Shown here piece by piece: positions 19,956 through 26,990 of a stretch of 32,525 bases of DNA. Origin of the DNA: a virus. The first letter of the stretch is position 1. Each line of letters opens with the position of its first letter. A model generated the notes under the pieces. The model was not told the origin of the DNA and did no database searches. It saw nothing but the letters and a program-made list of their open reading frames with translations. The stretch covers positions 1 through 32,525 of IMG/VR virus record IMGVR_UViG_3300046746_000245, one strand, 5' to 3'. The position numbers and the translations under genes are program-made.

Positions 19956-20710
19956 TCTAGTTTACTAATGTGTTTGATATACTCGACCATCGAATGATCG
20001 CCAAAGCTATCTATCTTACCTTTCTTTAGACCCATCCATATACCACGCCATCTATCTTTGATCATTTGCCATCCAGTAGGTTTTCTATACTTACCATAGG
20101 CATTAAGATAATGCTGGGTACCATGATGAATGTAGCCCATAAGAGCAAGAGGAACAGTCGTTACAATATCATTATTGTTCTTCCAACGATGATGTACAAC
20201 ATTCAGACTATTGCAATACTTTTTCCAACCTACACGTGGTGAACCAAATGTATACAACTCAACTGGATCGTTTAATTCTATATCGTGCATACAACGGCTT
20301 GCCATAATAGTTGCCATTGCCGCACCCAAGCTATGTCCGCAGAACCATAATGTTTTACCTAAGTTTGCTTTACGGGCAATGTCTTCAGATATCATTGGCC
20401 ATAGTTCGTCAACTTCTGCTTTGAATCCTCTGTGTACTCTACTAACAGTTTCTGCCATTACTGGCATTGCCTTTAGGTCTGCACTTATATCATTGAACTC
20501 AGTTGGCTGTGTTCCGCGACATGCAATTACTAAATCGTGTTTGTTCATAAAACGATATGCTTGAGCACCGTCTCTTTCATAAAATTCTGTTGTTGTAAAT
20601 CCTAATTTTTTTGCTTGCTTTGTAGCATCTTTGATGTTACTATATGCTATACTAGCCAAATTTGCAAATAATAAGGATCGTTCTTTGAAATTCATTTTTT
20701 CTATTGACAT
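19952..20710 (-). CDS. class 3 lipase / alpha/beta hydrolase
   Basis: The lipase_3 pattern is clear. LVIACRGTQ (oxyanion region, residues 60-68), DLKAMPV, VHRGFKAEVDELWP, the nucleophile elbow GHSLGAAMA with S127, YTFGSPRVG (153-161), then D181 (NNNDIVTTVP) and H239 (FGDHSMVEY) complete the triad. Start ATG 20710 has GGGGAGGG upstream and is preferred to a longer frame that would include the late box at 20734. No signal peptide, so it would act inside the cell: perhaps on host membrane lipids at lysis or for precursor recycling. Monocistronic. Confidence 0.9.
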   Translation of the reverse strand: MSIEKMNFKERSLLFANLASIAYSNIKDATKQAKKLGFTTTEFYERDGAQAYRFMNKHDLVIACRGTQPTEFNDISADLKAMPVMAETVSRVHRGFKAEVDELWPMISEDIARKANLGKTLWFCGHSLGAAMATIMASRCMHDIELNDPVELYTFGSPRVGWKKYCNSLNVVHHRWKNNNDIVTTVPLALMGYIHHGTQHYLNAYGKYRKPTGWQMIKDRWRGIWMGLKKGKIDSFGDHSMVEYIKHISKLD

Positions 20711-20733
20711 AAGTGCCCTCCCCTTTACTAAAC

Positions 20734-20741
20734 TATTTATA
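20734..20741 (-). promoter_or_regulatory. late promoter box TATAAATA
   Basis: Perfect TATAAATA on the minus strand 24 bp upstream of the lipase ATG, back to back with the plus-strand box at 20752. Confidence 0.75.
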
Positions 20742-20751
20742 AACACGCAAC

Positions 20752-20760
20752 GCTAAATAC
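20752..20760 (+). promoter_or_regulatory. late promoter box GCTAAATAC
   Basis: CTAAATAC 20 bp upstream of the ATG at 20780; it would drive the 20780-24347 operon. Confidence 0.65.
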
Positions 20761-20779
20761 AATATGGAGTTGTAATACA

Positions 20780-21028
20780 ATGAAAAAACAAACACGAAGT
20801 ATTTTGCAAGAGTTAAGCAACTTAGGTTCTAATGATAATGATTTTTTAATTGAGTCTAGTGCAAACAATATAATAGAAAGTGCTATTAATCTTATGAATA
20901 GGATTAATAGAAACTATGATCCTGTGACAGCTAGTGAACTTGAACGTAGATTTATTAACTCCATCAAGTCAGGCGATCCACGTAAATTTAAACGCGGTAT
21001 CAGTAAAGTTATTGAGAGCAAAAAATGA
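20780..21028 (+). CDS. hypothetical late protein with capsid-targeting-like start (82 aa)
   Basis: Begins MKKQTRSILQELSNLG, with L-x-E at residues 9-11 as in T4 capsid-targeting sequences. Two helical segments follow (NNIIESAINLMNRINRNY; ASELERRFINSIKS), then a basic end (RKFKRGISKVIESKK). It is coupled by a 4-bp overlap to the nucleotidyltransferase-like gene. No family recognised; packaging is inferred. Confidence 0.7.
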   Translation: MKKQTRSILQELSNLGSNDNDFLIESSANNIIESAINLMNRINRNYDPVTASELERRFINSIKSGDPRKFKRGISKVIESKK

Positions 21029-21843
21029 TTTTAAAAGAAGGCGGCAACGTATTTAAAACTGAACCTGACAAGAAACTTATTGCATCAAGAATCGCAACAG
21101 TTGATGTAAAGCCTACTATTGATTGGCTTAATTCTACATTTGGATTTAAGTTTACTCCAAAGGAATTTTTAGGAACTACTGGTACAAAAACACATCCAGA
21201 CGGAACATTCGAAAAGAACTCATCTGGTGACCTAGATCTTAATACTGATACTAGAGAGTTACCTAAGGAAGAAATAATTGCAAAACTTAGTGCGTGGTGT
21301 CAAAAGCAAGGCATCCCTGATTTAGAGATTATGAACAAGGGCAGAACATTTGAAGCAGGTTGGGTAAAAGATGCTGGGTTGCAGGTACACTTCCGCACAC
21401 CTATAAAGGGTGATCCTAAAAACGGTTTTGTTCAAACAGATTTTATGCTTACAGACAATCCAGATTTACAACGTGGAGCCAAGCGTGGTGGCAGTGAAAA
21501 CTTTACTGGTGCTGATAGAGCTGTACTACTTTCTAGTCTTGCTAGAGGTAGAGGATATAAGTTTAGTCCAACCAAAGGTATAGTTGATCCTAACAATGGC
21601 GATGCAGTAGTTGCCAACAACTGGGACGAGATTGCTGAGATACTATTAGGCAAAGGTGCTAAAGAACCAGACACCCATAGTGTTGAAAGTATGCTTGCAA
21701 AACTAAAAGGCGATCCTAACTACGATACACTAGTTGGTCCATTTAGAGATAATATGGAAAAGGTAGGCAAAACATTACCTGAAGCAGTAGTTGAAACACT
21801 TGCTGACAAACATTTAAGTAGGCTAAAGGAATTATTACCGTGA
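21025..21843 (+). CDS. nucleotidyltransferase-like phage protein (272 aa)
   Basis: The opening MILKEGG has L-K-E at residues 3-5. A possible nucleotidyltransferase (pol beta/MNT-type) active site is visible: a GTTG turn (50-53), SGDLDLN with D69 and D71, and a third carboxylate D139 in GFVQTDFML, each at the end of a predicted strand. These would bind metal and NTP. No family name can be given, so the call rests on three acidic residues in a fitting order. The 4-bp overlap with the ligase-like gene downstream (GTGA) suggests a functional pair. Confidence 0.55.
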   Translation: MILKEGGNVFKTEPDKKLIASRIATVDVKPTIDWLNSTFGFKFTPKEFLGTTGTKTHPDGTFEKNSSGDLDLNTDTRELPKEEIIAKLSAWCQKQGIPDLEIMNKGRTFEAGWVKDAGLQVHFRTPIKGDPKNGFVQTDFMLTDNPDLQRGAKRGGSENFTGADRAVLLSSLARGRGYKFSPTKGIVDPNNGDAVVANNWDEIAEILLGKGAKEPDTHSVESMLAKLKGDPNYDTLVGPFRDNMEKVGKTLPEAVVETLADKHLSRLKELLP

Positions 21844-22991
21844 GGTTTAGAGAGTTTAGATTATTTGAATCAAAAGAAATATTAACTGAAGGTGCTCGCA
21901 TCGACCATGCAGAAGACATTGTTTTCTGGGAAGGTAGTAGAGGAGCTCTTCGTGCATTGGCTGCATTAGAAAGCCTTGAGCAAGGAGGACACAAAGATGT
22001 CACACTCAAATGGGACGGCTCCCCCGCAATCATATTTGGTCGCGATGAAACCGGAGAGTTTATACTTACAGACAAATCTGGATTCACAGCAAAAGGGTAC
22101 GATGGCAAGCCAAAAAGCGGGAAGGACCTTGCGAACATGCTCGGCGCCCGAAAGACCCGTAAAGGGCAGGAGATTGACAGTAAACAAGCGGCCTTCATGA
22201 GTAATATGGAAAGCATATTTGATTATTATGAAAAGGCAACGCCTGCTACATTTAGAGGTTTCTTCAAAGGAGACCTGTTATACTATCAAAGACCGCAACT
22301 AAAAAATGATAAGTTCATGTTTACTCCTAACATAGTTTCATACTTTGTAGATTCTAAAAGCGAACTTGGAATGAAAATAGGATTAAGCACAACTGGTGTT
22401 GTAGTGCATCGCTACATAGACTTAAACGGAAACGAATCACAAGTAACACAAGAGCAACTAGATGTTATGCAAGGAAGAGATGTCCTTGTTGTGCCGCCTG
22501 TGTATACACAAAAGCCTGTCGCAGTTGATAATAAAAACATTGCACAACTAGAAACAATGGTTAAACAACACGCAGGCAAAATAGATGAATTATTAAATAA
22601 AGATGAACTTCGCCAAAAGCAGTTGACAAACCTATCGGATATACTGTATACTTATGTTAATAAGAAAGTAGACAGTTCACTAGCTAATCTAGGTGCAGAC
22701 TTTTCGCAATGGATTACAACAACGAAGCTAAGTAAAAAGAAGCAGGACAATGTCCTTTCACACATCGCAGAACATCCTATTGCGTTTGACAGTTTATGGA
22801 AAGTAGTAAGTGGTATCATTAAAATTAAAGATGCTATTATTAATCAACTTGACTCGCATGAGGCAGAAGTAACACAAAAGATAGGTACACAGAGCGGTGG
22901 CGAAGGCTACGTAATGAAACATAAGAATGGGGATATCAAACTAGTACCCCGTGAAGTATTCAGTAAAGCAAACAGAGCAAAACAACGCTAA
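21840..22991 (+). CDS. DUF6267 protein, divergent ATP-ligase-like
   Basis: GTG start overlapping the previous stop; begins MRFREFRLFESKEIL with L-F-E at 8-10. IDHAEDIVFWEGSRGALRAL and DVTLKWDGSPAIIFGRDE mark it as the DUF6267 phage family. I also see the order of covalent nucleotidyltransferase motifs: motif I K57-WDG, motif III-like FFKGDLLYY (141-149), motif IV E355-GYVMK and motif V IKLV (366-369). If real, K57 would carry AMP or GMP, as in DNA/RNA ligases and capping enzymes. No OB domain is evident. The stretch encoding motif I (about 22000-22200) has unusual codon use. Confidence 0.65.
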   Translation: MRFREFRLFESKEILTEGARIDHAEDIVFWEGSRGALRALAALESLEQGGHKDVTLKWDGSPAIIFGRDETGEFILTDKSGFTAKGYDGKPKSGKDLANMLGARKTRKGQEIDSKQAAFMSNMESIFDYYEKATPATFRGFFKGDLLYYQRPQLKNDKFMFTPNIVSYFVDSKSELGMKIGLSTTGVVVHRYIDLNGNESQVTQEQLDVMQGRDVLVVPPVYTQKPVAVDNKNIAQLETMVKQHAGKIDELLNKDELRQKQLTNLSDILYTYVNKKVDSSLANLGADFSQWITTTKLSKKKQDNVLSHIAEHPIAFDSLWKVVSGIIKIKDAIINQLDSHEAEVTQKIGTQSGGEGYVMKHKNGDIKLVPREVFSKANRAKQR

Positions 22992-23001
22992 GGAGAAGCA
23001 A

Positions 23002-23394
23002 ATGAGAGCTAAAGAATTTATCAAAGAAGCAGACATTCCACAGAACTTTGATCTTACGCCAGAGCAGCGTAAGGCAGCACAAATGGGTTGGACTTTAAAA
23101 GACAGGGCAGCAAAAGTAAACGACGACAGATTGTCTGTTGCTATGGCACGAGTAGGTGACGAACTTACAGACTGGAAGAAAGGTGCCTATGGTGCTAAGA
23201 CTCTTGAAGAACTGGCAAAGAAGTCAATGGTTCCACTAGAGTTGGTGAAAAAACTTATTAAGTTTGCATCAGAGCAAAAAAGTACAATGCCTGACAAATC
23301 AACTGTACAGCCAGATAAAGATGACGACAGTGAATTTGCTGCACCAAGCGACCGCGATGTTGATCGTGATGCAAAAGATTTTGCAAGAGGATAA
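23002..23394 (+). CDS. late protein with capsid-targeting-like start (130 aa)
   Basis: ATG 23002 follows AAGGAGAAGCAA; the longer frame from 22951 overlaps the previous gene. MRAKEFIKEADIP is almost the T4 internal-protein leader (E5, F6, I7-K-E9). The body is helical and charged (DELTDWKKGAYGAKTLEELA), with an acidic tail (DKDDDSEFAAPSDRDVDRD). No domain recognised. Packaging is inferred. Confidence 0.75.
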   Translation: MRAKEFIKEADIPQNFDLTPEQRKAAQMGWTLKDRAAKVNDDRLSVAMARVGDELTDWKKGAYGAKTLEELAKKSMVPLELVKKLIKFASEQKSTMPDKSTVQPDKDDDSEFAAPSDRDVDRDAKDFARG

Positions 23395-23399
23395 TATCT

Positions 23400-24347
23400 T
23401 TGGAACGTTATACTGCATCACAGTGGGCAGAGATAGAAGGCGGACATGAAGTAACTCCTGAGAAGGAAGAAGGCTTTTCTTTCTTAAAGGAACTGCAAGA
23501 AGGTCGTATGACTAGAGATGCAAACGATGCCCGTAAACTTACCTATACAGATTGTAAACGTAATTTGTATCTGACTATGATGTGTTTGGAACTTCTAAGG
23601 CAATTTCCTACATATGCTGAAAATGCAATGCAATATGCAAGACGTAGTTCAGGGTATAGACAATACAGTAAGTTTCGTCCTGCTTCTACTGATATGTATA
23701 ACTTTATGTATTTTGTAAATGGCGATGAAGCAGCAATTAGTGCGTTAAAAGATCCACAGGCAGCAGCCCGTGAACGTGCTAGTACAAATGTTCCTACTCG
23801 TCAAATACATTATTACATTAAAACATTAGGTGCTGGTCAACCTCCTAGCAATGTTATGCAAACATTCACTGCTATGGAAAGAGCATTTAATATAACTGAT
23901 TCTAGTTACAAAGCAACACGTAGACGCATTGTAAACTTTGCAGAATTAAATGGTATGGATAAAAAAGTAGCAGTTACAACGCTTCTCTTAGCTGCTCGTA
24001 CTCATTTAAGAGCAAGTGATATTATAGATGATCTTAGCAAAGCGGTTGCAAAGTATAACTTAGAAACAACAACAGTACGTGATAATAATCCTACTGTTAG
24101 TGATCCTGATATCGGCTTTGACGATAGAGACTTATTGCTGTATAGATATATTGTAGGTAATAAGAATCTAGCGCAAACAAGATTGTTCTTAAAGAAAGCA
24201 CAGAACGGTGAAAGTGTTCCTAGTACAGCAGTAAAAGCATATCAGCCTGCTGTAAAAATGCTTAACGATATAGTTCAAGCAGGGCCTGGATTTGTACAAC
24301 AATTAAGATTATTGCACAGCAGATCTAAGAAATATACAAAGAAGTAA
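23400..24347 (+). CDS. hypothetical late protein (315 aa), TTG start
   Basis: TTG at 23400 lies about nine bases after GAGG and five after the previous stop; the first in-frame ATG (23508) would cut 36 residues. The protein is helical and basic, with an early FSFLKELQEGR segment, a tyrosine-rich middle (YARRSSGYRQYSKF, DMYNFMYFVNG), a possible helical array (RRRIVNFAELNGMDKKVAVT) and a basic end (LLHSRSKKYTKK). I do not recognise a family. It closes the 20780 operon. Confidence 0.7.
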   Translation: MERYTASQWAEIEGGHEVTPEKEEGFSFLKELQEGRMTRDANDARKLTYTDCKRNLYLTMMCLELLRQFPTYAENAMQYARRSSGYRQYSKFRPASTDMYNFMYFVNGDEAAISALKDPQAAARERASTNVPTRQIHYYIKTLGAGQPPSNVMQTFTAMERAFNITDSSYKATRRRIVNFAELNGMDKKVAVTTLLLAARTHLRASDIIDDLSKAVAKYNLETTTVRDNNPTVSDPDIGFDDRDLLLYRYIVGNKNLAQTRLFLKKAQNGESVPSTAVKAYQPAVKMLNDIVQAGPGFVQQLRLLHSRSKKYTKK

Positions 24348-24394
24348 TTTTTTCCATCGTTTTATGCTAATATCAAGCGTTTTTCTATTATAGA

Positions 24395-24403
24395 ACTAAA
24401 TAC
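24395..24403 (+). promoter_or_regulatory. late promoter box ACTAAATAC
   Basis: ACTAAATAC about 57 bp upstream of the ATG at 24460; its leader is the longest of the late genes. Confidence 0.65.
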
Positions 24404-24459
24404 AAAGTAAGAAACTCCACAGAGTGTGGAGAGACCATTTAAGATATAGGAGAAATAAA

Positions 24460-24771
24460 ATGGCTGGAATCGGATTCGGAACTAACTACGATGTTAAACT
24501 AGGCAACGGACTAGGTGCAAACACACAAATCGTAAAATTTGCAAAAACTGACATCACACAAGCAGAGCTAGATACTGCTGCTCAAGAGCTAATGCTAACA
24601 CACACAATCGCAGGTGTAGGTACAGCAGACGGCTCAGCATTTGCAACAGGAACAACTGACGTAGTATATTTTGCTGTGCAAGGACCAGTATTAGCTGCTG
24701 ACGCATCAAACGCACTAGGCGTAACAGGTGCTGCTACAACTATCGAAGCAACATTTAACGCTGCAAAGTAA
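24460..24771 (+). CDS. probable small abundant virion protein (103 aa)
   Basis: ATG 24460 (MAGIGFGTNYDVKLGNGLGA) follows AGGAGAAATAAA. The protein is rich in A, G and T with beta-strand-like segments and one helix (QAELDTAAQELMLTHTI), and has no cysteine, as expected for a small capsid or tail surface protein. It is alone between a late promoter and a strong terminator, which suggests high independent expression. No family recognised. Confidence 0.7.
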   Translation: MAGIGFGTNYDVKLGNGLGANTQIVKFAKTDITQAELDTAAQELMLTHTIAGVGTADGSAFATGTTDVVYFAVQGPVLAADASNALGVTGAATTIEATFNAAK

Positions 24772-24796
24772 TTAGTTTACTAATTAATAGAAGAAG

Positions 24797-24824
24797 GAGC
24801 CACTTTTACAGTGGCTCTTTTTTT
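24797..24824 (+). terminator. strong rho-independent terminator
   Basis: GAGCCACT (24797-24804), TTTAC loop, AGTGGCTC (24810-24817), then seven T residues. Confidence 0.9.
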
Positions 24825-24830
24825 ATGGCC

Positions 24831-24838
24831 GTAAATAC
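24831..24838 (+). promoter_or_regulatory. late promoter box GTAAATAC
   Basis: GTAAATAC ends three bases before the ATG at 24842, another near-leaderless arrangement. Confidence 0.5.
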
Positions 24839-24841
24839 TGC

Positions 24842-25228
24842 ATGGATAGTTTTACCATTTACACCCTTGTGGACGTTACAGAAACCAATGCTCGCAGGGG
24901 CGAAAGCACACTTGCTCATAATCAACAGGCTAACTTTATGAGTGTTTACCAAACTATAGGACTTAGATCTAATCCTACAAATTTTAAAGTAGAAAAGATT
25001 AAAGATAATAAAAAGTTTGGTTCAACTTTTAAAAACGTAAATCATTATTGGAAAATGACTTTTGATATTGAACAATCAGATAGCCTTACACTTGAAATGT
25101 TATTAGATGACTTTGAACTTGTTCCTTTTATAAGTGGACTAGAAGAGTGTGTGACATTTAAAGAATGTATCTTTTTTACAAAACATAAAGGAAAAACTAA
25201 CATTATATTCGAGAAGAATGATAAATAG
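24842..25228 (+). CDS. conserved phage hypothetical protein (128 aa)
   Basis: Starts MDSFTIYTLVDVTETNARRG and continues HNQQANFMSVYQTIGLRSNP, a pattern I associate with a conserved protein of marine T4-like phages. The rest is alpha/beta (YWKMTFDIEQSDSLTLEMLL). No ribosome binding site is seen; the late box lies directly before the ATG. The next late box overlaps its stop. Function unknown. Confidence 0.7.
   Translation: MDSFTIYTLVDVTETNARRGESTLAHNQQANFMSVYQTIGLRSNPTNFKVEKIKDNKKFGSTFKNVNHYWKMTFDIEQSDSLTLEMLLDDFELVPFISGLEECVTFKECIFFTKHKGKTNIIFEKNDK
25220..25228 (+). promoter_or_regulatory. late promoter box TGATAAATAG
   Basis: GATAAATAG overlaps the stop codon of the previous gene and lies about 62 bp before the ATG at 25290. 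Confidence 0.55.
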
Positions 25229-25289
25229 TTATACAAGGCAAAACCATAGGCATTTAGGGCAACTACGAGTTTACTAAACGGAGAATTAA

Positions 25290-25520
25290 ATGGCAACTGC
25301 CTTAGAACGAGAAAATCTCGAAGCACATGTAGATCTATGCGAACAACGCTATATAGCGTTGGAAGGTCGTATCGTTAAAGTTGAAGAAAAACTAGACGGC
25401 ATTGCTGAACAAATGGCATCAGGCCAACAAAGCCTCGTTAAAGTTATTATTGGTGCAGCTGGCACAATAGTAGCAGGATTATTATCCACTATCATCGTTA
25501 TACTGATGAACCTTTCCTAA
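25290..25520 (+). CDS. coiled-coil plus membrane-helix protein (XhlA/holin-like)
   Basis: CGGAGAATTAA precedes the ATG. Residues 5-45 form a heptad-rich helix (ALEGRIVKVEEKLDGIAEQM), and residues 50-74 a single C-terminal membrane helix (VIIGAAGTIVAGLLSTIIVI). This is the layout of haemolysin XhlA-type proteins, which assist holins, and of some tail-anchored phage proteins. A role in lysis is plausible but not proven; no endolysin lies beside it. Confidence 0.7.
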   Translation: MATALERENLEAHVDLCEQRYIALEGRIVKVEEKLDGIAEQMASGQQSLVKVIIGAAGTIVAGLLSTIIVILMNLS

Positions 25521-25524
25521 AAAA

Positions 25525-25533
25525 TATAAATAC
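25525..25533 (+). promoter_or_regulatory. late promoter box TATAAATAC
   Basis: The best late box on the plus strand, TATAAATAC, ending three bases before the ATG at 25537. Confidence 0.7.
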
Positions 25534-25536
25534 TGT

Positions 25537-25815
25537 ATGTTGTTAAGAGAACTAATAACTGAAAGACAAGTCTGGGCACGTTCTGGAAAGAAAGTGGTAC
25601 GCAAGTATCGCTGTAGTTCGGGCAGTCGAAAGGGAAGAACTGTTGCTAGTGCAGCACAATGTTTCAAAGCACCAGACCCAAAAAAGAGAGCAATATTTAA
25701 AAGAACAAAAGCAAGACTAGGATCTAGAATTGCTAGAAAAGCCAAGAGAACAAAGCGTATCAATGTAGCAAGTAAGAGAGTACAGGCATTGAATAAAGCA
25801 GGGCGTAAGAGATGA
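25537..25815 (+). CDS. basic, probably head-internal protein A (92 aa)
   Basis: MLLRELITER fits the capsid-targeting leader (E5, then I7-T-E9). The rest is extremely basic, with RSGKKVVRKYRCSSGSRKGR and repeated RTKA/RTKR. Two cysteines frame a block (YRC...QC) that is conserved in the next gene, so the pair arose by tandem duplication. Likely a DNA-condensing or injected internal protein, inferred from composition and leader. Nearly leaderless behind the TATAAATAC box. Confidence 0.75.
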   Translation: MLLRELITERQVWARSGKKVVRKYRCSSGSRKGRTVASAAQCFKAPDPKKRAIFKRTKARLGSRIARKAKRTKRINVASKRVQALNKAGRKR

Positions 25816-26096
25816 ACTTAGGTGAGATAATAAGAGAATCTGTCACACAAATTTGGAGTCGTAAAGGCGGCAAGAGTGTTCGTAAGTATCGTTGCACAAG
25901 TGGAACGAGAAAAGGACGTATTGTCGCAAATCCAAGTACGTGTACAAAACCTAAGAACTTAAAAAAAGCAGCAAGTCTTAAAAGAACAAAAGCCATGAAA
26001 GGCAGTAGTTTAAAGATCAAATCTGCAAGAACAAAAAGAGCCAACCCGGCAGCTAAAAAGTTGCGCAGGGTAAACCTAAAACCAAGGAAGATGTAG
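25812..26096 (+). CDS. basic, probably head-internal protein B (94 aa)
   Basis: Tandem paralogue of the preceding gene, with a 4-bp overlap. The leader MNLGEIIRES has E5 and I7-R-E9. The shared core is W-S-R-KGGKSVRKYRC-TSGTRKGRIVA, the second cysteine (TCTKP), then KRTKAMKGSS and ARTKRANPAAKK. Very basic, so it probably binds DNA inside the capsid or after injection. Confidence 0.75.
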   Translation: MNLGEIIRESVTQIWSRKGGKSVRKYRCTSGTRKGRIVANPSTCTKPKNLKKAASLKRTKAMKGSSLKIKSARTKRANPAAKKLRRVNLKPRKM

Positions 26097-26097
26097 C

Positions 26098-26337
26098 ATG
26101 AAGATTATTGAATTATTAGCAGAGCAAAATATGCAACTGCAAGTTTTGGACGATAACGATGACGAAACAACACTTCAAGATCCTGCTACAAAAATAAAAA
26201 CCGTAGTCCCCAAAGACCCTAAAAAACCTGGGATGATTTCAAAAGACCAAACCGGTAAGTTAAGTTTGAATACTAAAACTACAGGACCAGTTGACAGAGG
26301 AATCAAACCAGGAGATGTGGTACAGGTACAGAGATGA
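26098..26337 (+). CDS. late protein with capsid-targeting-like start (79 aa)
   Basis: MKIIELLAEQNM has E5 and L7-A-E9. After possible cleavage the body is polar and largely disordered-looking (DDNDDETTLQDP, PKDPKKPGMISKDQ), ending in a barrel-like strand IKPGDVVQVQR. One base separates it from the previous stop (TAGC-ATG). Function unknown. Confidence 0.7.
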   Translation: MKIIELLAEQNMQLQVLDDNDDETTLQDPATKIKTVVPKDPKKPGMISKDQTGKLSLNTKTTGPVDRGIKPGDVVQVQR

Positions 26338-26552
26338 AGTATGGTGATCTCACAGTTAGAACTATTCTAACAAATGAAGAAGCAGAGGTGTTGGATAAAA
26401 CATTCGGCGCAAAGCCTATGCACATCTTTACAGAACGTGAGCAAACCATAATTCAAAACCTCATACGCAAGGACATGGTAACTAAAGTAACACATAAAGG
26501 TGTATGTATGGTTGTAGGTTATGGACAGTCAAAAGATCAAGAAAGAGTTTGA
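26334..26552 (+). CDS. hypothetical protein (72 aa)
   Basis: 4-bp overlap (ATGA) with the previous gene. Small alpha/beta protein (LTNEEAEVLDKTFG; EREQTIIQNLIRKDMVTKVT) with one cysteine and a C-terminus VVGYGQSKDQERV. The central helix-turn segment could be a winged-helix-like fold, but this is only an impression. It overlaps the next gene by 32 bp. Confidence 0.65.
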   Translation: MKYGDLTVRTILTNEEAEVLDKTFGAKPMHIFTEREQTIIQNLIRKDMVTKVTHKGVCMVVGYGQSKDQERV

Positions 26553-26946
26553 AGAAATAATACTATCTGGATTGGCAAAGACACCTTTGCCATATGTTCA
26601 GCACGACAGTATTAGAATAGGTAAAGTAGTTATTACTCCGAAGTCTGATGGCTATAGTGTTTATAATCTTACTACCAAACAACGATTAGGAAAAACTCTT
26701 AGCAAACGCGGCGCTCTTGCTCTAGCAAAAGTTTGCAGCAGCCGATGTACTTCTGAACAAGTCCAGAGTATACTAGACTTAGACAGAGGATATAATAAGT
26801 ACGAAGCGGACTGTGTATTTTATTTGCACACTATCCGTAAAACAAAAGATGATTTTAAAAGAGAAATGACAGAGATGCGTTACCATGATGCAACGGATCG
26901 ACGTGATACCTATGCTGAAAAAATAAATAAATTTATCTTCTCGTGA
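26521..26946 (+). CDS. hypothetical protein (141 aa)
   Basis: ATG 26521 with a weak TAGG site. Pattern: helical start (KKEFEEIILSGLAKTP), a beta-hairpin (IRIGKVVITPKSDGYSVYNL), a helix with two cysteines (ALAKVCSSRCTSEQVQSIL) and a charged helical end (YEADCVFYLHTIRKTKDDF). No family recognised. It ends the small late operon; a late box overlaps its stop. Confidence 0.7.
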   Translation: MDSQKIKKEFEEIILSGLAKTPLPYVQHDSIRIGKVVITPKSDGYSVYNLTTKQRLGKTLSKRGALALAKVCSSRCTSEQVQSILDLDRGYNKYEADCVFYLHTIRKTKDDFKREMTEMRYHDATDRRDTYAEKINKFIFS

Positions 26947-26953
26947 TAAATAC
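26945..26953 (+). promoter_or_regulatory. late promoter box TGATAAATAC
   Basis: GATAAATAC overlaps the stop of the previous gene and lies about 38 bp upstream of the scaffold-like gene at 26991. Confidence 0.65.
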
Positions 26954-26990
26954 AAAGTAACAATGCGGAGCGCATATAGGGAAAGAAACC

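Noticed and set aside
21743-22216. 157-residue minus-strand frame
   Set aside because: Antisense to the ends of the two nucleotidyltransferase-type genes; hydrophobic, cysteine-rich shadow product.
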